Positions 8,375-17,344 of a stretch of 64,000 nucleotides of DNA are shown here, piece by piece (position 1 is the first letter of the stretch; every line of letters starts with the position of its first letter). Under the pieces are notes generated by a model. The model was not told where the DNA came from, made no database searches, and was given only the letters and a program-made list of their open reading frames with translations. This DNA is from Haloferax denitrificans ATCC 35960 (GTDB lineage: Archaea > Halobacteriota > Halobacteria > Halobacteriales > Haloferacaceae). The translations under genes and the position numbers were made by a program. The DNA lies in assembly GCF_000337795.1 (NCBI RefSeq), contig NZ_AOLP01000004.1, forward strand, positions 62,001 through 126,000, in the 5' to 3' direction.

Positions 8375-9463
8375 ATGGAGATTCGCACAGGACTCTCTTA
8401 CGGAGACGTATTGCTGGTTCCACAGCGCTCGCCGGTCGACAGCCGGAGCGACGTGGACCTCTCGACCAACGTGACGCCCGACTTGCGCCTCGATACGCCG
8501 CTCGTCAGCGCGGCCATGGACACCGTCACGGAAGCCGACCTCGCGGCGACGCTCTCGGGCCTCGGCGGCCTCGGCGTCGTCCACCGCTTCCTCGACGTGG
8601 ACGAGCAGGCCGAACAGGTCCGCCGCGTCGCCGAGGCGGGCGGGACCGTCTCGGGCGCGGTCGGCATCAACGAGGACTACCTCGACCGGACCGAGGCGCT
8701 CCTCGACGCCGGCGCGGACGCGGTTGTGATGGACATCGCCCACGGCCACATGGAGCGGTGCCTCGACGCCGTCGAACGGATTCGAGACGAGTTCGACCCC
8801 GAAATCGTCGCGGGTAACGTCGTCACGCCGGCGGCCGTCGAAGACCTCTGGGAGGCCGGCGCGGGCTGTGTGAAAGTCGGCGTCGGGCCGGGGTCGCACT
8901 GTACGACCCGAGAGGTCGCGGGCGCGGGCTACCCACAGCTCACGGCCGTCTCGGAGTGCGCCGAGCGGGCGCACGACCTCGGCATCCACGTCATGGCCGA
9001 CGGGGGGATTCGGACCTCCGGCGACGCCGCGAAGGCGCTCATGGCCGGCGCGGACACCGTCATGATGGGGAGCTTCTTCGCCGGGACCGACGAGGCACCG
9101 GGCCGGGTCGTCGAGGTCGACGGCGAGACGTACAAGCGCTCCCGCGGGATGGCCTCCACGGAGGCCGCGGACGACCGCGAGGACAAACAGAGCGACGTGG
9201 ACGCCGGCGAGGGCGTCGAGGCGCTCACGCCCTACAAGGGCCCGGTCGAACCGCTCGTCGAGGAGTTCCTCGGCGGGATTCGCTCCGGGGTGAGCTACTG
9301 CGGCGGTCACACGCTCGCCGACGCCCGCGAGAAGGCCTCGTTCGTCCGCGTCGCGGCGAGCGCGAAGGAGCGCGAGGGCGCACACGGCGTCGTCTTCGCC
9401 GAGGGTCCCGTCGAGGTCGACGAGGAGGCCGAACGCGAGTTACAGGCACCGATGGCCGACTGA
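8375..9463 (+). CDS. IMP dehydrogenase/GMP reductase family protein (no CBS domains)
   Basis: A 362-residue TIM-barrel purine enzyme. The active-site loop [11 protein letters not shown] carries the catalytic Cys176, and NMP-binding segments ([19 protein letters not shown]) are intact. The CBS pair that interrupts most IMP dehydrogenases after about residue 90 is absent. The flap after RSRGMAST lacks the Arg-Tyr pair of IMPDH and reads like GMP reductase, followed by [14 protein letters not shown] favour GMP reductase (GMP to IMP with NADPH, purine salvage), but a CBS-less IMPDH cannot be excluded. The gene is monocistronic. Confidence 0.8.
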   Translation: MEIRTGLSYGDVLLVPQRSPVDSRSDVDLSTNVTPDLRLDTPLVSAAMDTVTEADLAATLSGLGGLGVVHRFLDVDEQAEQVRRVAEAGGTVSGAVGINEDYLDRTEALLDAGADAVVMDIAHGHMERCLDAVERIRDEFDPEIVAGNVVTPAAVEDLWEAGAGCVKVGVGPGSHCTTREVAGAGYPQLTAVSECAERAHDLGIHVMADGGIRTSGDAAKALMAGADTVMMGSFFAGTDEAPGRVVEVDGETYKRSRGMASTEAADDREDKQSDVDAGEGVEALTPYKGPVEPLVEEFLGGIRSGVSYCGGHTLADAREKASFVRVAASAKEREGAHGVVFAEGPVEVDEEAERELQAPMAD

Positions 9464-10158
9464 CTCCGAGGTCGGGGAACCGACTCCCGACGCGACACCG
9501 CGCGGTGACTCACGACGCGACGCGAGACGACGCGGACCGCCACGCCGGCGACCGCGCCCTCGCCGAGCGACGGCGTTCGCGCTGACACACCGGCGTTATC
9601 GCGCCCGAATAATATTTCAGATTCGATAGTATTCGGCTGTTATTTTCGAATATTGGTAGTTATTGAGTTCGAGCACATGGCTTCGATTCGAGTTCGAACA
9701 CTCGGCAACCGGGTCCACAGCGAGCCGACTGACCGATTTCTCTCGTCACCCCTAACACCGAAATTTCGCTCGAATAGCGCGTCAAACGCGCGAAAAACGC
9801 ACCGTTCGTCCGCTTTGAACCGCCGCGCCGCGCTCGCATCTCGGACGGGGGAACTCGGCCACCGAATCGAGTTCGTCGCGCTCGTGACCCTCTCCGACGA
9901 TGACTTATCAGGTTAGATTAGAACTATCTATACTGATACGTTTGTCGACGGGAACCGCCGAACTCGACCGGCTCGCGTGACTGCCGTATCCGTGTCACGA
10001 GCCGCGGAAGTCGGCTCGCCTCATCCGTGACAAACATAATTCTGTAATCCCTTTGGTGTCTGCCGGCTCGCGTCCGAACGACTCCGGGAACGGGCCGTCC
10101 GGCGTCAAACATCCGCGAAATACAGCTATGCCGAACCGTTGTTCTGCATCACTGACGA
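9464..10158. other. Long intergenic region with AT-rich inverted repeats
   Basis: These 695 bases between the GMPR-like gene and the iclR stop contain no frame with convincing coding character. They are locally AT-rich around 9600-9670, with an inverted repeat (separate entry). A second one occurs at 9906-9938 (TATCAG ... CTGATA). This could be a promoter-rich spacer or decayed sequence; I could not assign a gene. Confidence 0.4.
9605..9636. repeat. 7-bp inverted repeat, 18-nt spacer
   Basis: CCGAATA (9605-9611) and TATTCGG (9630-9636) are exact inverted copies. A further TTCGAATATT follows at about 9645-9654. Function unknown; it could be a regulator site. Confidence 0.4.
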
Positions 10159-10929
10159 CTACGAGTAGGTCGCGCGGATGCCGATGACGCGGGCGGCCTG
10201 CGTCACCATCTCGGGGACCTCCGTGTGGTACCACTCGCCTTTCATCCGGGTGGTCGGGCCGGAGACGCTAATCGCGCCGAGGATGGTCTCGTCGTCGGAG
10301 AGAATCGGCGCGCCGACCGCCCGCATGCCGGTGATGCGCTCTTCGTCGTTGAAGGCGTAGCCGCGCTCGCGAATCGTCGCCAACTCGGCTTCGAGGGCGT
10401 CGCGGTCGTCTATCGTCTTCGTCGTCAGGCGCGTCAGTTCGCCGTCGAGAATCTCCCTTCGGCGCTCCTCGTCGCAGAAGGCGAGATAGGACTTGCCGAC
10501 CGACGTGGTGTGGAGGTCGACGGTCGTGCCGATGTGCGAGTCGGTCTGGAGGCCCTGTTCGGACTTCACCTGATAGATGTAGACGCCGCGGCCGTTCTCC
10601 TCGACCATCACCTGTCCGCGCTCGCCGACCGCCTCGACGAGGTCGTCCATCTCGCCGATGGAGGCGTGGTACAGCGCGTGTCGCGTCCGGGCGTGGTCGC
10701 CGAGGTCGAGGAACTTCAGGCCCAGCGCGTACTCGTCGCCCTGCCTGACGACGTAGCCGAGTTCCGCGAGCGTCTTGAGATGGTTGTGGGCCGTGCTCTT
10801 CGAGATGCCGAGGTCGTTCGCTATCTCCGACACCCCGCTCGCGTCGTGGTCCCTGATGTGTTCGACGATGCCGAACGAGGTTTTCGTAGCGCCGATTGTT
10901 CCCGTCGCATCGTTCCCGTTCGTGTTCAT
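10159..10929 (-). CDS. IclR-family transcriptional regulator
   Basis: A 256-residue IclR protein. The N-terminal winged helix (about 10-75; SFGIVEHIRDHDASGVSEIANDLGISKSTAHNHLKTLAELGY) is followed by the GAF-like effector domain (about 90-250; VDLHTTSVGKSYLAFC; ERGYAFNDEERITGMRAVGAPI). IclR proteins usually control catabolic operons in response to an acid or aromatic intermediate. It is the last gene on the strand carrying livHMGF and the two MmgE/PrpD genes, 72 nt after the latter, so it is the likely regulator of the island. I chose ATG 10929 over an in-frame TTG at 10938. An AT-rich TATA-like element lies about 25 nt upstream. Confidence 0.92.
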   Translation of the reverse strand: MNTNGNDATGTIGATKTSFGIVEHIRDHDASGVSEIANDLGISKSTAHNHLKTLAELGYVVRQGDEYALGLKFLDLGDHARTRHALYHASIGEMDDLVEAVGERGQVMVEENGRGVYIYQVKSEQGLQTDSHIGTTVDLHTTSVGKSYLAFCDEERRREILDGELTRLTTKTIDDRDALEAELATIRERGYAFNDEERITGMRAVGAPILSDDETILGAISVSGPTTRMKGEWYHTEVPEMVTQAARVIGIRATYS

Positions 10930-11001
10930 AGTTAGCAATCAGGGAGTGAGGTAATAATTGTTGGCGTTTTGTTCGGGCAGGCCGAACGAGTGTTCGCCTC
11001 A

Positions 11002-12372
11002 CTACCGAGTCAGCGCGGCGACGGTCTCGCGGACCGGCCTCGAACCGACCGACGAGAGCGCGTCGAGCGCCGCGTCCGCGTCGTCGTCGCCGAGACCGAA
11101 CGCGAGCAGGTCGCGGTTGCGCGAGTCGAGGTCGGTCGCCGACAGCGGGTCGCGGTAGTCGCCGCGGGGGTACTCGCGCTCGCCGACGTAGCGGCTCCCG
11201 TCGCGGGCGGTCACCTCGACGCGCGCCCCCCAATCGTCGGGGAACGCCCGCTCGAACGCCTCGTCCACGTGGAGGTGGACGCGTTCCGAGAGCCCCTGCA
11301 CGGCCTCGTCGCCGAGCGCGTCGTCGAGGAAGTCGTCGAGTTCGACGCTCCCGTCCGCGACCCAGCGGGCGAGGACGTACGGCGTCGAGAACTTCGCCGC
11401 GGTGAGCGTCTCGGGCCGCGCGTGGCTCATATCGACGCCGTTGTGGTAGGTGTACACGTCGATTCGGTCCACGTCGTCGGGCGCGAGGTCGTCCGCGCCG
11501 GCGTCACGCAGGGCGTCGAGCGGGGCGTGGGTGTAGCGACACGACGGGTACGGCTTCTGGTAGGCCTCGGTAATCCACCAGTCGTCGCCGAGCGAGTCGA
11601 ACAGCGCGGCGAACTCGCCGTCCGCGAGGAGCGTCTCGAACGGGTCGTAGACGGCCTCCATCGCCGCGGGCGACCCGCGGAGACCGGCGGCGGTCAGCGT
11701 CGCGGCGCTCACGCCGGCCTGCGCGGAGAACCCGGCGGTGACGTTCCGCGACGGCGCGCCCTCCGCGAAGGGGTCGTGCATGGAGACGACCGCGAGGTTC
11801 AGCGCGGTGCGGACCGTCTCGCGCACCTCGTCGGGCGACTGGCCCGCGCAGACGGCGGCGGTCAGCGCCGGCCCGAGCGTCGTCCACGTCGAGTGCGGGT
11901 CGCGGACGAGCCACGGAATCGCCTCGTTCATCCGCGCCTTCATGGCGAAGATGGCGTACTCGAAGCGCGCGCAGAGTTCGTACGAGCGGACGCAGGCCTC
12001 CACGAACGTCTCGCCGTCCACGTCGTTGGCCTCGGCGACGCCGACCGCGCCCGCGACGACGCTCGCGCCGACGTGGCCGCCGCGGTTGTGGCCCTCCTCT
12101 ATCTCCTGTGTTATCGCGGCCGTCGCGTTCAACAGCGCCGCCTGCGACGGGTCGACCCGGCGGTCGGTCCCGAGGACGGACGCCGGGCCGTCGGCCAGTT
12201 CCGCGTCGCGGAAGACGCCCGCGTGTTGCGGGGCGGCCGCTCCGGCGACGGTCGCCGCGAGCACGTCCGCGACGATTCGCTCGCCGTCGGCGCGCACGTC
12301 GTCGGGGAGTTCGTCGGTCAGAAAGCCGTACACCTGTCGTTCCCAGTCTCTGACTGGCTCGTGTGAAATCAT
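11002..12372 (-). CDS. MmgE/PrpD family protein 1
   Basis: A 456-residue MmgE/PrpD-family enzyme. Known members are 2-methylcitrate dehydratase, cis-aconitate decarboxylase and iminodisuccinate epimerase, all acting on tri- or dicarboxylates. Family hallmarks include NRGGHVGASVVAGAVGVAEA in the helical domain and KPYPSCRYTHAPLDAL, with the conserved Lys, Cys, Arg and His. It lies 24 nt after a paralogous gene in the same operon as the Liv transporter. No methylcitrate synthase gene lies nearby, so a propionate role is unlikely; I infer an isomerase or hydratase step on the imported compound. Confidence 0.88.
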   Translation of the reverse strand: MISHEPVRDWERQVYGFLTDELPDDVRADGERIVADVLAATVAGAAAPQHAGVFRDAELADGPASVLGTDRRVDPSQAALLNATAAITQEIEEGHNRGGHVGASVVAGAVGVAEANDVDGETFVEACVRSYELCARFEYAIFAMKARMNEAIPWLVRDPHSTWTTLGPALTAAVCAGQSPDEVRETVRTALNLAVVSMHDPFAEGAPSRNVTAGFSAQAGVSAATLTAAGLRGSPAAMEAVYDPFETLLADGEFAALFDSLGDDWWITEAYQKPYPSCRYTHAPLDALRDAGADDLAPDDVDRIDVYTYHNGVDMSHARPETLTAAKFSTPYVLARWVADGSVELDDFLDDALGDEAVQGLSERVHLHVDEAFERAFPDDWGARVEVTARDGSRYVGEREYPRGDYRDPLSATDLDSRNRDLLAFGLGDDDADAALDALSSVGSRPVRETVAALTR

Positions 12373-12396
12373 GGTCTCGGTGAGTGTCGGGGGCGC

Positions 12397-13725
12397 TCAG
12401 GCCCGGGTGAGGGCGCAGAGCACGCGGGGGGCGGCGGGTTCGGTCGCCGCGGTCCAGAGGTCGTCGACGCCGCCGTCGCCGATGACGGGCGCGACGAGTC
12501 GGTCGAACTTCGCTCGGAGCTCCGATTCGGTGAAGGGGTCGCGCTCGCCGCCGCGGGCGGCGCGCACCTCGCGGGCGTACCGCTCGCCGTCGACCGTCTC
12601 GACGGTGACGCGCGCGCCGCGCTCGTCGGGGGCGCGGGCCGCGAACTCCTCGGTGGCGACCACGTCCACGCGGCGAGCGAACCCGAGGGCGGTCTTCGTC
12701 AGCGCCTCGTCGGTGAACGCCTCCTTGCCGGTCTCGCCGGTCGTCAGCGCCGACGCGACGGCGAAGGGAACCGAGAACTTCGCCTGCAGGGCGTTGGCGG
12801 GCGCGGGTTCCGACAGCGCCGCCGCGGCGGGGTACGTCTCGACGGTGACGGAGTCGACCTCGGCCGCGACGACGCCCGTCTCGTCGACGAGGAGCGCCAC
12901 GGCGTCGAGGGCGGCGTGGGTGTAGCGGCAGGCCGCGTGGACCTTGAAGTAGCCGCGCTCGATTTCCCAGCGCTCGCCGAGTCCGTCTGCGAGGGCGCTC
13001 CGGTCGGGACCGTCCGCGGCGACGGGTTCGAGGTGTCGGGCCACGCCGTCGTCGAGGCCGGTGAAGCCGGATTCGGCCTGGTCGACCGCGAGCAGGCCCG
13101 AGAGGTTACTCATCCCGACGTAGCCGTTTCTGACGGTCGCGCCCTCGGTGGCCGCCTCGAACCGGGTGTGCTGGGCGTAGTTCGCCGCGATGCGCATCGC
13201 GTCGAGCGTCGTCTCGGCGTCGAGGCCGCGGAGCCGGGCGACGGCCGCGGCGGTGCCGACGCCGCCCCACACGCCGTGGGGGTGCAGGCCGTCGGCGAGC
13301 GGGACGACCGCCTCGGCGGCGCGGACCGCCGCCTCGTAGCCGGCGACGAACGCCGTCAGGAACTCGTCGCCGCTCCGGTAGGCGGACTCGCCGTCCGCGA
13401 GGAGCGCGGGCAGGACGTGAATCGCCGGGTGGCCGGCCGCGAAGCGGTGGCCCTCGTCGAGTTCGAGGACGCTCCCGGCGGCCGCGTTGACGAACGCGGC
13501 GCGGTACGCGGTGGTCCGCTCGCCAGCCGTCCCCATGACGGTCGATTCGCCGCCGTTCTCGTCGGCCCACCGGCGCGCTAACGCGGCGACCGCGGGGTCC
13601 GACGCGCCGCCCAGCACCGCGCCGATGGTGTCGGCGACGACGAGGGACGCGCGCTCGACGACCGACGCGGGGAGGTCGGCCCGGTCGAGGTCGGAAACGA
13701 ACGACGCGAGCGCTTCGTCCGTCAT
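12397..13725 (-). CDS. MmgE/PrpD family protein 2
   Basis: A 442-residue paralogue of the preceding protein. It shows the same hallmarks (ELDEGHRFAAGHPAIHVLPALLA; YFKVHAACRYTHAALDAVALL). Its start (ATG 13725) is one base from the livF stop, so it is translationally linked to the transporter. The two MmgE/PrpD copies differ widely in sequence, which suggests distinct reactions or a heteromer rather than a recent duplication. The substrate is unknown; a dicarboxylate or its derivative is the family-based expectation. Confidence 0.88.
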   Translation of the reverse strand: MTDEALASFVSDLDRADLPASVVERASLVVADTIGAVLGGASDPAVAALARRWADENGGESTVMGTAGERTTAYRAAFVNAAAGSVLELDEGHRFAAGHPAIHVLPALLADGESAYRSGDEFLTAFVAGYEAAVRAAEAVVPLADGLHPHGVWGGVGTAAAVARLRGLDAETTLDAMRIAANYAQHTRFEAATEGATVRNGYVGMSNLSGLLAVDQAESGFTGLDDGVARHLEPVAADGPDRSALADGLGERWEIERGYFKVHAACRYTHAALDAVALLVDETGVVAAEVDSVTVETYPAAAALSEPAPANALQAKFSVPFAVASALTTGETGKEAFTDEALTKTALGFARRVDVVATEEFAARAPDERGARVTVETVDGERYAREVRAARGGERDPFTESELRAKFDRLVAPVIGDGGVDDLWTAATEPAAPRVLCALTRA

Positions 13726-13726
13726 C

Positions 13727-14431
13727 TCACACCCCGAGGTACGCCTCGACGACGCCCTCGTCTTCGAGGAGTTGGTCGCCGTCGGCGGTCATGCTGATGC
13801 GGCCGTTCTCCATGACGTAGCCCCGGTCGGCCAGCTTGAGCGTCTGTTGGACGTTCTGTTCGACCATGAGCACCGTCATGCCCTGCGCGTGGATGTCCTC
13901 GATGACGTCGAACACCTCTTGGACGAGGTGCGGCGCGAGCCCGATGGACGGCTCGTCGAGGATGAGCAGGTCGGGCTCGCCCATGAGGGCGCGGGCGAGC
14001 GTCAGCATCTGCTGTTCCCCGCCGGACATGGTGCCGGCGCGCTGGTTCTTGCGCTCCGCGAGGCGGGGGAACAGCTCCAGCATCTCGCCGAGGTTCTCCT
14101 CGCGGTTCGCCTTCGCCTCCTCGGTCTGCGCGCCGAGAAGCAGGTTGTCGATGACGGTCATGTTGGTGAACAGGTCGCGGTTCTCGGGGACCTGTACGAT
14201 GCCGCGCTCGACGATTTCGTGGGACGCCTTCGAGTGAATCGCCTCGTCGCGGTAGGTAATCTCGCCGTGGCTCGGCGAGAGGATGCCGCAGATGGTGCGC
14301 ATCGTCGTGGTCTTGCCCGCGCCGTTCGACCCGATGAGCGCGACGATTTCTCCCTCGTCGACGCGCATGTCGACGCCGTGGAGCACCTCGATGTCGTCGT
14401 AGCCGGCGCGGACGCCGCGAAGTTCAAGCAT
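13727..14431 (-). CDS. livF: Branched-chain amino acid-type ABC transporter ATPase LivF
   Basis: A 234-residue ABC ATPase of the LivF class. Walker A is GSNGAGKTT, the signature is TMSGGEQQML, Walker B is LLILDEPSIGLAP, and the C-terminus is VEAYLGV, typical of LivF. It overlaps livG by 8 nt. With LivG, LivH and LivM it would power uptake through the inner complex. Liv-type (HAAT) systems also move urea, amides and aromatic acids, and the context here suggests a nitrogenous catabolic substrate rather than leucine. Confidence 0.95.
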   Translation of the reverse strand: MLELRGVRAGYDDIEVLHGVDMRVDEGEIVALIGSNGAGKTTTMRTICGILSPSHGEITYRDEAIHSKASHEIVERGIVQVPENRDLFTNMTVIDNLLLGAQTEEAKANREENLGEMLELFPRLAERKNQRAGTMSGGEQQMLTLARALMGEPDLLILDEPSIGLAPHLVQEVFDVIEDIHAQGMTVLMVEQNVQQTLKLADRGYVMENGRISMTADGDQLLEDEGVVEAYLGV

Positions 14432-15212
14432 CGACGTCGAACCCCCCGATGTAGGCCTCGATGACGCGGTCGTCTTCGACCACCGTCTCCGGCGCGCCGA
14501 AGGCGATGCCCTTCCCCTGGTCCAGCACTTTCACGTAGTCCGAGATGTTCATGATGGCTTTCATGTCGTGTTCGATGATGAGGAGGCTCGTCCCGCGCTC
14601 GCGCAGTTGGCGGAACAGGTCGAGCATCTGCTTCGACTCCGACGGGGTGAGCCCCGCCATAATCTCGTCGAGAAGCAGGATTTCCGGGCGCGTCGAGACC
14701 GCACGGGCGAGTTCGAGGCGCTTCTGTGCGCCCACGGTGAGCTCGCCCGCCTCCTCTTCGGCCTTGTCCGCGAGCCCGACGAATTCGAGGTTCTCCATGG
14801 CGATTTCGCGCGCCTCGCTCCGGCGGCGCGTGTGGATGTGCGCGCCGACCATCGCGTTCTCGACGACGGTCAGTTCCTCCAGCGGGCGCGTGATTTGGAA
14901 CGTCCGCGCCAGCCCCGCCCGCGCGATTTTGTGCGCCGGGAGGCCGGAGATGACCTCGCCGTCGAGTCGGACGGTCCCGCTCGTCGGCGGGAACGCCCCG
15001 CTGATGCAGTTGAAAAGCGTGGTCTTGCCCGCGCCGTTCGGCCCGATGAGGCCGATAATCTCGCCGCGGTTGACGGTCATGTCCACGTCGTCGAGCGCCT
15101 GCAGGCCGGAGAAGCGCTTGCCGACGCCCTCGACCGACAGAATCCGCTCGCCGTCGCGGTCGATGTCGGCGTCCGGGTCGGCGTCGGGTGCGGTCGTCTC
15201 GTCTGCCGACAT
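14424..15212 (-). CDS. livG: Branched-chain amino acid-type ABC transporter ATPase LivG
   Basis: A 262-residue ABC ATPase of the LivG class. Walker A is GPNGAGKTT, the Q-loop region is ARTFQITRPLEELTVVENAMVG, Walker B is EILLLDEIMAGLTP, and the C-terminus is VIEAYIGGF. An acidic N-terminal extension of about 25 residues precedes the domain. The start is ATG 15212, which shares bases with the livM stop codon. The frame remains open for a further 460 nt upstream, but that is an artefact of reading across livM. Confidence 0.95.
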   Translation of the reverse strand: MSADETTAPDADPDADIDRDGERILSVEGVGKRFSGLQALDDVDMTVNRGEIIGLIGPNGAGKTTLFNCISGAFPPTSGTVRLDGEVISGLPAHKIARAGLARTFQITRPLEELTVVENAMVGAHIHTRRRSEAREIAMENLEFVGLADKAEEEAGELTVGAQKRLELARAVSTRPEILLLDEIMAGLTPSESKQMLDLFRQLRERGTSLLIIEHDMKAIMNISDYVKVLDQGKGIAFGAPETVVEDDRVIEAYIGGFDVDA

Positions 15213-16288
15213 CACTCGCTCACCTCCTCGTCGCCGCGGACGCGGTTCCAGAGGGCGCGCGCCTGACTCGGCCAGCTCACCACGCCGCGCGGCGAGTAGA
15301 TGACGATGGCCACGAGGAACGCGCCGTAGATGATGCGGTCGAGGCCGTTGATGTCGGAGAACGTCGTCCGCGCGATTTCGCTGACCGGCGTGACGATGAA
15401 CGAGCCGACGATGGGGCCCAGAAGCGTCCCCGGCCCGCCGACGACGGCGGGCAGGAGCAGTTCGACGTTCTTGAACAGCGCGAACACGGTGTCGGGGCGG
15501 ATGGTGTTGAAGTACATCGACCAGTAGGCACCGCCGAGGGCGGTGAAGAAGGCGCTGACGGCGACGCCGATGAGCTTGTACCGGAAGCTCGGCACGCCGA
15601 CGCTGGCGGCGGCCCGCTCGTCCTCGCGGATGGCGAAGAAGTACAGCCCGACCCACGAGTTCTTGATGACCCACGAGACGAGCGTCACGACGAGCAGGAA
15701 GCCGACGATGAGGTAGTAGTACGGCAGGTCGCTCTGGAACTGGAAGGCCGCGAGACCGTACTCCGCGCCGTAGTCACGCGGGAACGGTTTGAAGTAGCCG
15801 TTGGCACCGTGGAGTTCGGACATGTTGGTGACGACGAAGCGGAGCAGTTCCGCGAACGCCAGCGTCGCCAGCGCGAAGTAGTGACCCTGTAAGTTGAAGC
15901 GGAACGACAGCGCGCCGATGACGAGGCCGTACACCGCCGCGAGCACGCCGCCGACGAGCATGCCAATCCACGGGTTCACCGCGAAGTCGACGACGAGCGC
16001 CTGCGTGGCGTACGCGCCGACGCCGAAGAACGCCGCGTGCCCGAACGAGAACTGCCCGGTGTAGCCGGACATGATGTTCCACGCCTGCGCCGTGTAGGCG
16101 TAGATGACCGTGAGGATGAGCATCCGAAGGCTCAGCGTCGCCGCGAGTTCCATCCCGGCGACGTCGATTTCGATGAGCGTCGGGAGCGCCGCGAGCAGGC
16201 CGAACAGGGCGACGCCCTTCACCAACGGGGCGTACCGCCCGTCGTCGAACGTCCGGTAGCGGTCGCGGACGGACTCGATTGCGCTCAC
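15212..16288 (-). CDS. livM: Branched-chain amino acid-type ABC transporter permease LivM
   Basis: A 358-residue membrane permease with about ten hydrophobic segments. Family motifs include YTGQFSFGHAAFFGVGAYA near residue 75 and the cytoplasmic EAA-like loop FAIREDERAAASVGV, which contacts the ATPase. A highly charged C-terminal tail ends in RVRGDEEVSE. It overlaps livH (4 nt) and livG, so it belongs to one transcription unit. Confidence 0.95.
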   Translation of the reverse strand: MSAIESVRDRYRTFDDGRYAPLVKGVALFGLLAALPTLIEIDVAGMELAATLSLRMLILTVIYAYTAQAWNIMSGYTGQFSFGHAAFFGVGAYATQALVVDFAVNPWIGMLVGGVLAAVYGLVIGALSFRFNLQGHYFALATLAFAELLRFVVTNMSELHGANGYFKPFPRDYGAEYGLAAFQFQSDLPYYYLIVGFLLVVTLVSWVIKNSWVGLYFFAIREDERAAASVGVPSFRYKLIGVAVSAFFTALGGAYWSMYFNTIRPDTVFALFKNVELLLPAVVGGPGTLLGPIVGSFIVTPVSEIARTTFSDINGLDRIIYGAFLVAIVIYSPRGVVSWPSQARALWNRVRGDEEVSE

Positions 16289-17250
16289 GCCTCAGCACCT
16301 CCGAACAGCCCCTCGGGCTTGACGAGGAGCGTCCCGATGAAAAGCAGGAAGATGAGCACTTGCGCGGTGGTCCCGGGGAGGTAGTAGCCGCCGAACACCT
16401 GAATCAGCCCGACGATGAGGCCGCCGACGAACGCGCCGGGGAACGAGCCGAGGCCGCCGAGGATGACGATGACGAAGGCGTTGATGAGGTACGTCTCGCC
16501 GGTGAAGGGGTCGAACCGCTGGAACAGCGCGATGGAGCCGCCGGCGACGCCGGCCAGCGCCGCGCCGATGCCGAAGGTGAGGTAGTTGATGCGGCGGACG
16601 TTGATGCCGACGTAGCGCGCGCCGTCGCGGTTGTCGGCGGTGCCGCGAATCTTCCGACCGAGGTCGGTCCGGTTCAGGAACGCCCGCACGGCGAGCATCG
16701 TCCCGAGCGCGATGACGAGCGCGTAGAACTGCCCGAGCGGGATGAAGACGTCGCCGACCTGCACCGACCCGAGCGAGAGTTCGACCTGCTGGGGGTCGGG
16801 CGTGAACAGGATTTCGATGGCCGACTGGATGATGAAGAGAACGCCCAGCGTGGCGATGAGCTGGTTCTGCTGGGGTGCCTCGATGATGGGCTCGACCGTG
16901 AGAATATGGACCACCACCCCGAGGGCGAACAGCACCGCGGCGGCGATGGGTATCCCGAGGAACGGGCTGATGCCGGCCGTCTCGGAGACCAACCACACCG
17001 AGTACATCCCGACGACGAGGAAGATGCCGTGGGCGAAGTTGATGACGTCCATCACGCCGAATATCATCGTCAGCCCGAGCGCCGTCAGCGCGTAGACGCC
17101 CCCGAGCAGGAGGCCGAACGCGAGCAACTGTAGGAGGACGGGCTCCAGATTGGTGATGTCGGTCAGGAACTGTGCGAACGGGTCGATGAATCGGCCGAGG
17201 CCACCGCCCTGTAGCGGCAGGGGCGCGACCGATGTGACTAGATGTCCCAT
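16285..17250 (-). CDS. livH: Branched-chain amino acid-type ABC transporter permease LivH
   Basis: A 321-residue permease with about eight hydrophobic segments. Typical LivH motifs are LTMIFGVMDVINFAHG and the coupling loop FLNRTDLGRKIRGTADNRDGARYVGIN. It is the first gene of livHMGF-prpD-prpD. I chose ATG 17250; an in-frame TTG at 17280 would add ten residues. A TATA-like TTTTAT (minus strand, about 17286-17291) lies about 35 nt before the ATG, so the operon probably has its own promoter separate from livK. Confidence 0.94.
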   Translation of the reverse strand: MGHLVTSVAPLPLQGGGLGRFIDPFAQFLTDITNLEPVLLQLLAFGLLLGGVYALTALGLTMIFGVMDVINFAHGIFLVVGMYSVWLVSETAGISPFLGIPIAAAVLFALGVVVHILTVEPIIEAPQQNQLIATLGVLFIIQSAIEILFTPDPQQVELSLGSVQVGDVFIPLGQFYALVIALGTMLAVRAFLNRTDLGRKIRGTADNRDGARYVGINVRRINYLTFGIGAALAGVAGGSIALFQRFDPFTGETYLINAFVIVILGGLGSFPGAFVGGLIVGLIQVFGGYYLPGTTAQVLIFLLFIGTLLVKPEGLFGGAEA

Positions 17251-17344
17251 GCGGTTTCTACGCTCGGGAATTGTTGTCAACCCCCATAAAAGGTGGCTAT
17301 CGTTCGAGACGGTTCGTTGACGTGACGGCGCGGGCGGGTAGCGG

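Noticed and set aside
9653-9916. Short plus-strand open frame in the long gap
   Set aside because: Composition is not protein-like, there is no homology I can recognise, and no promoter fits.
15213-15674. N-terminal extension of LivG
   Set aside because: The extra sequence is Arg-rich and overlaps livM in another frame; ATG 15212 gives the normal length.
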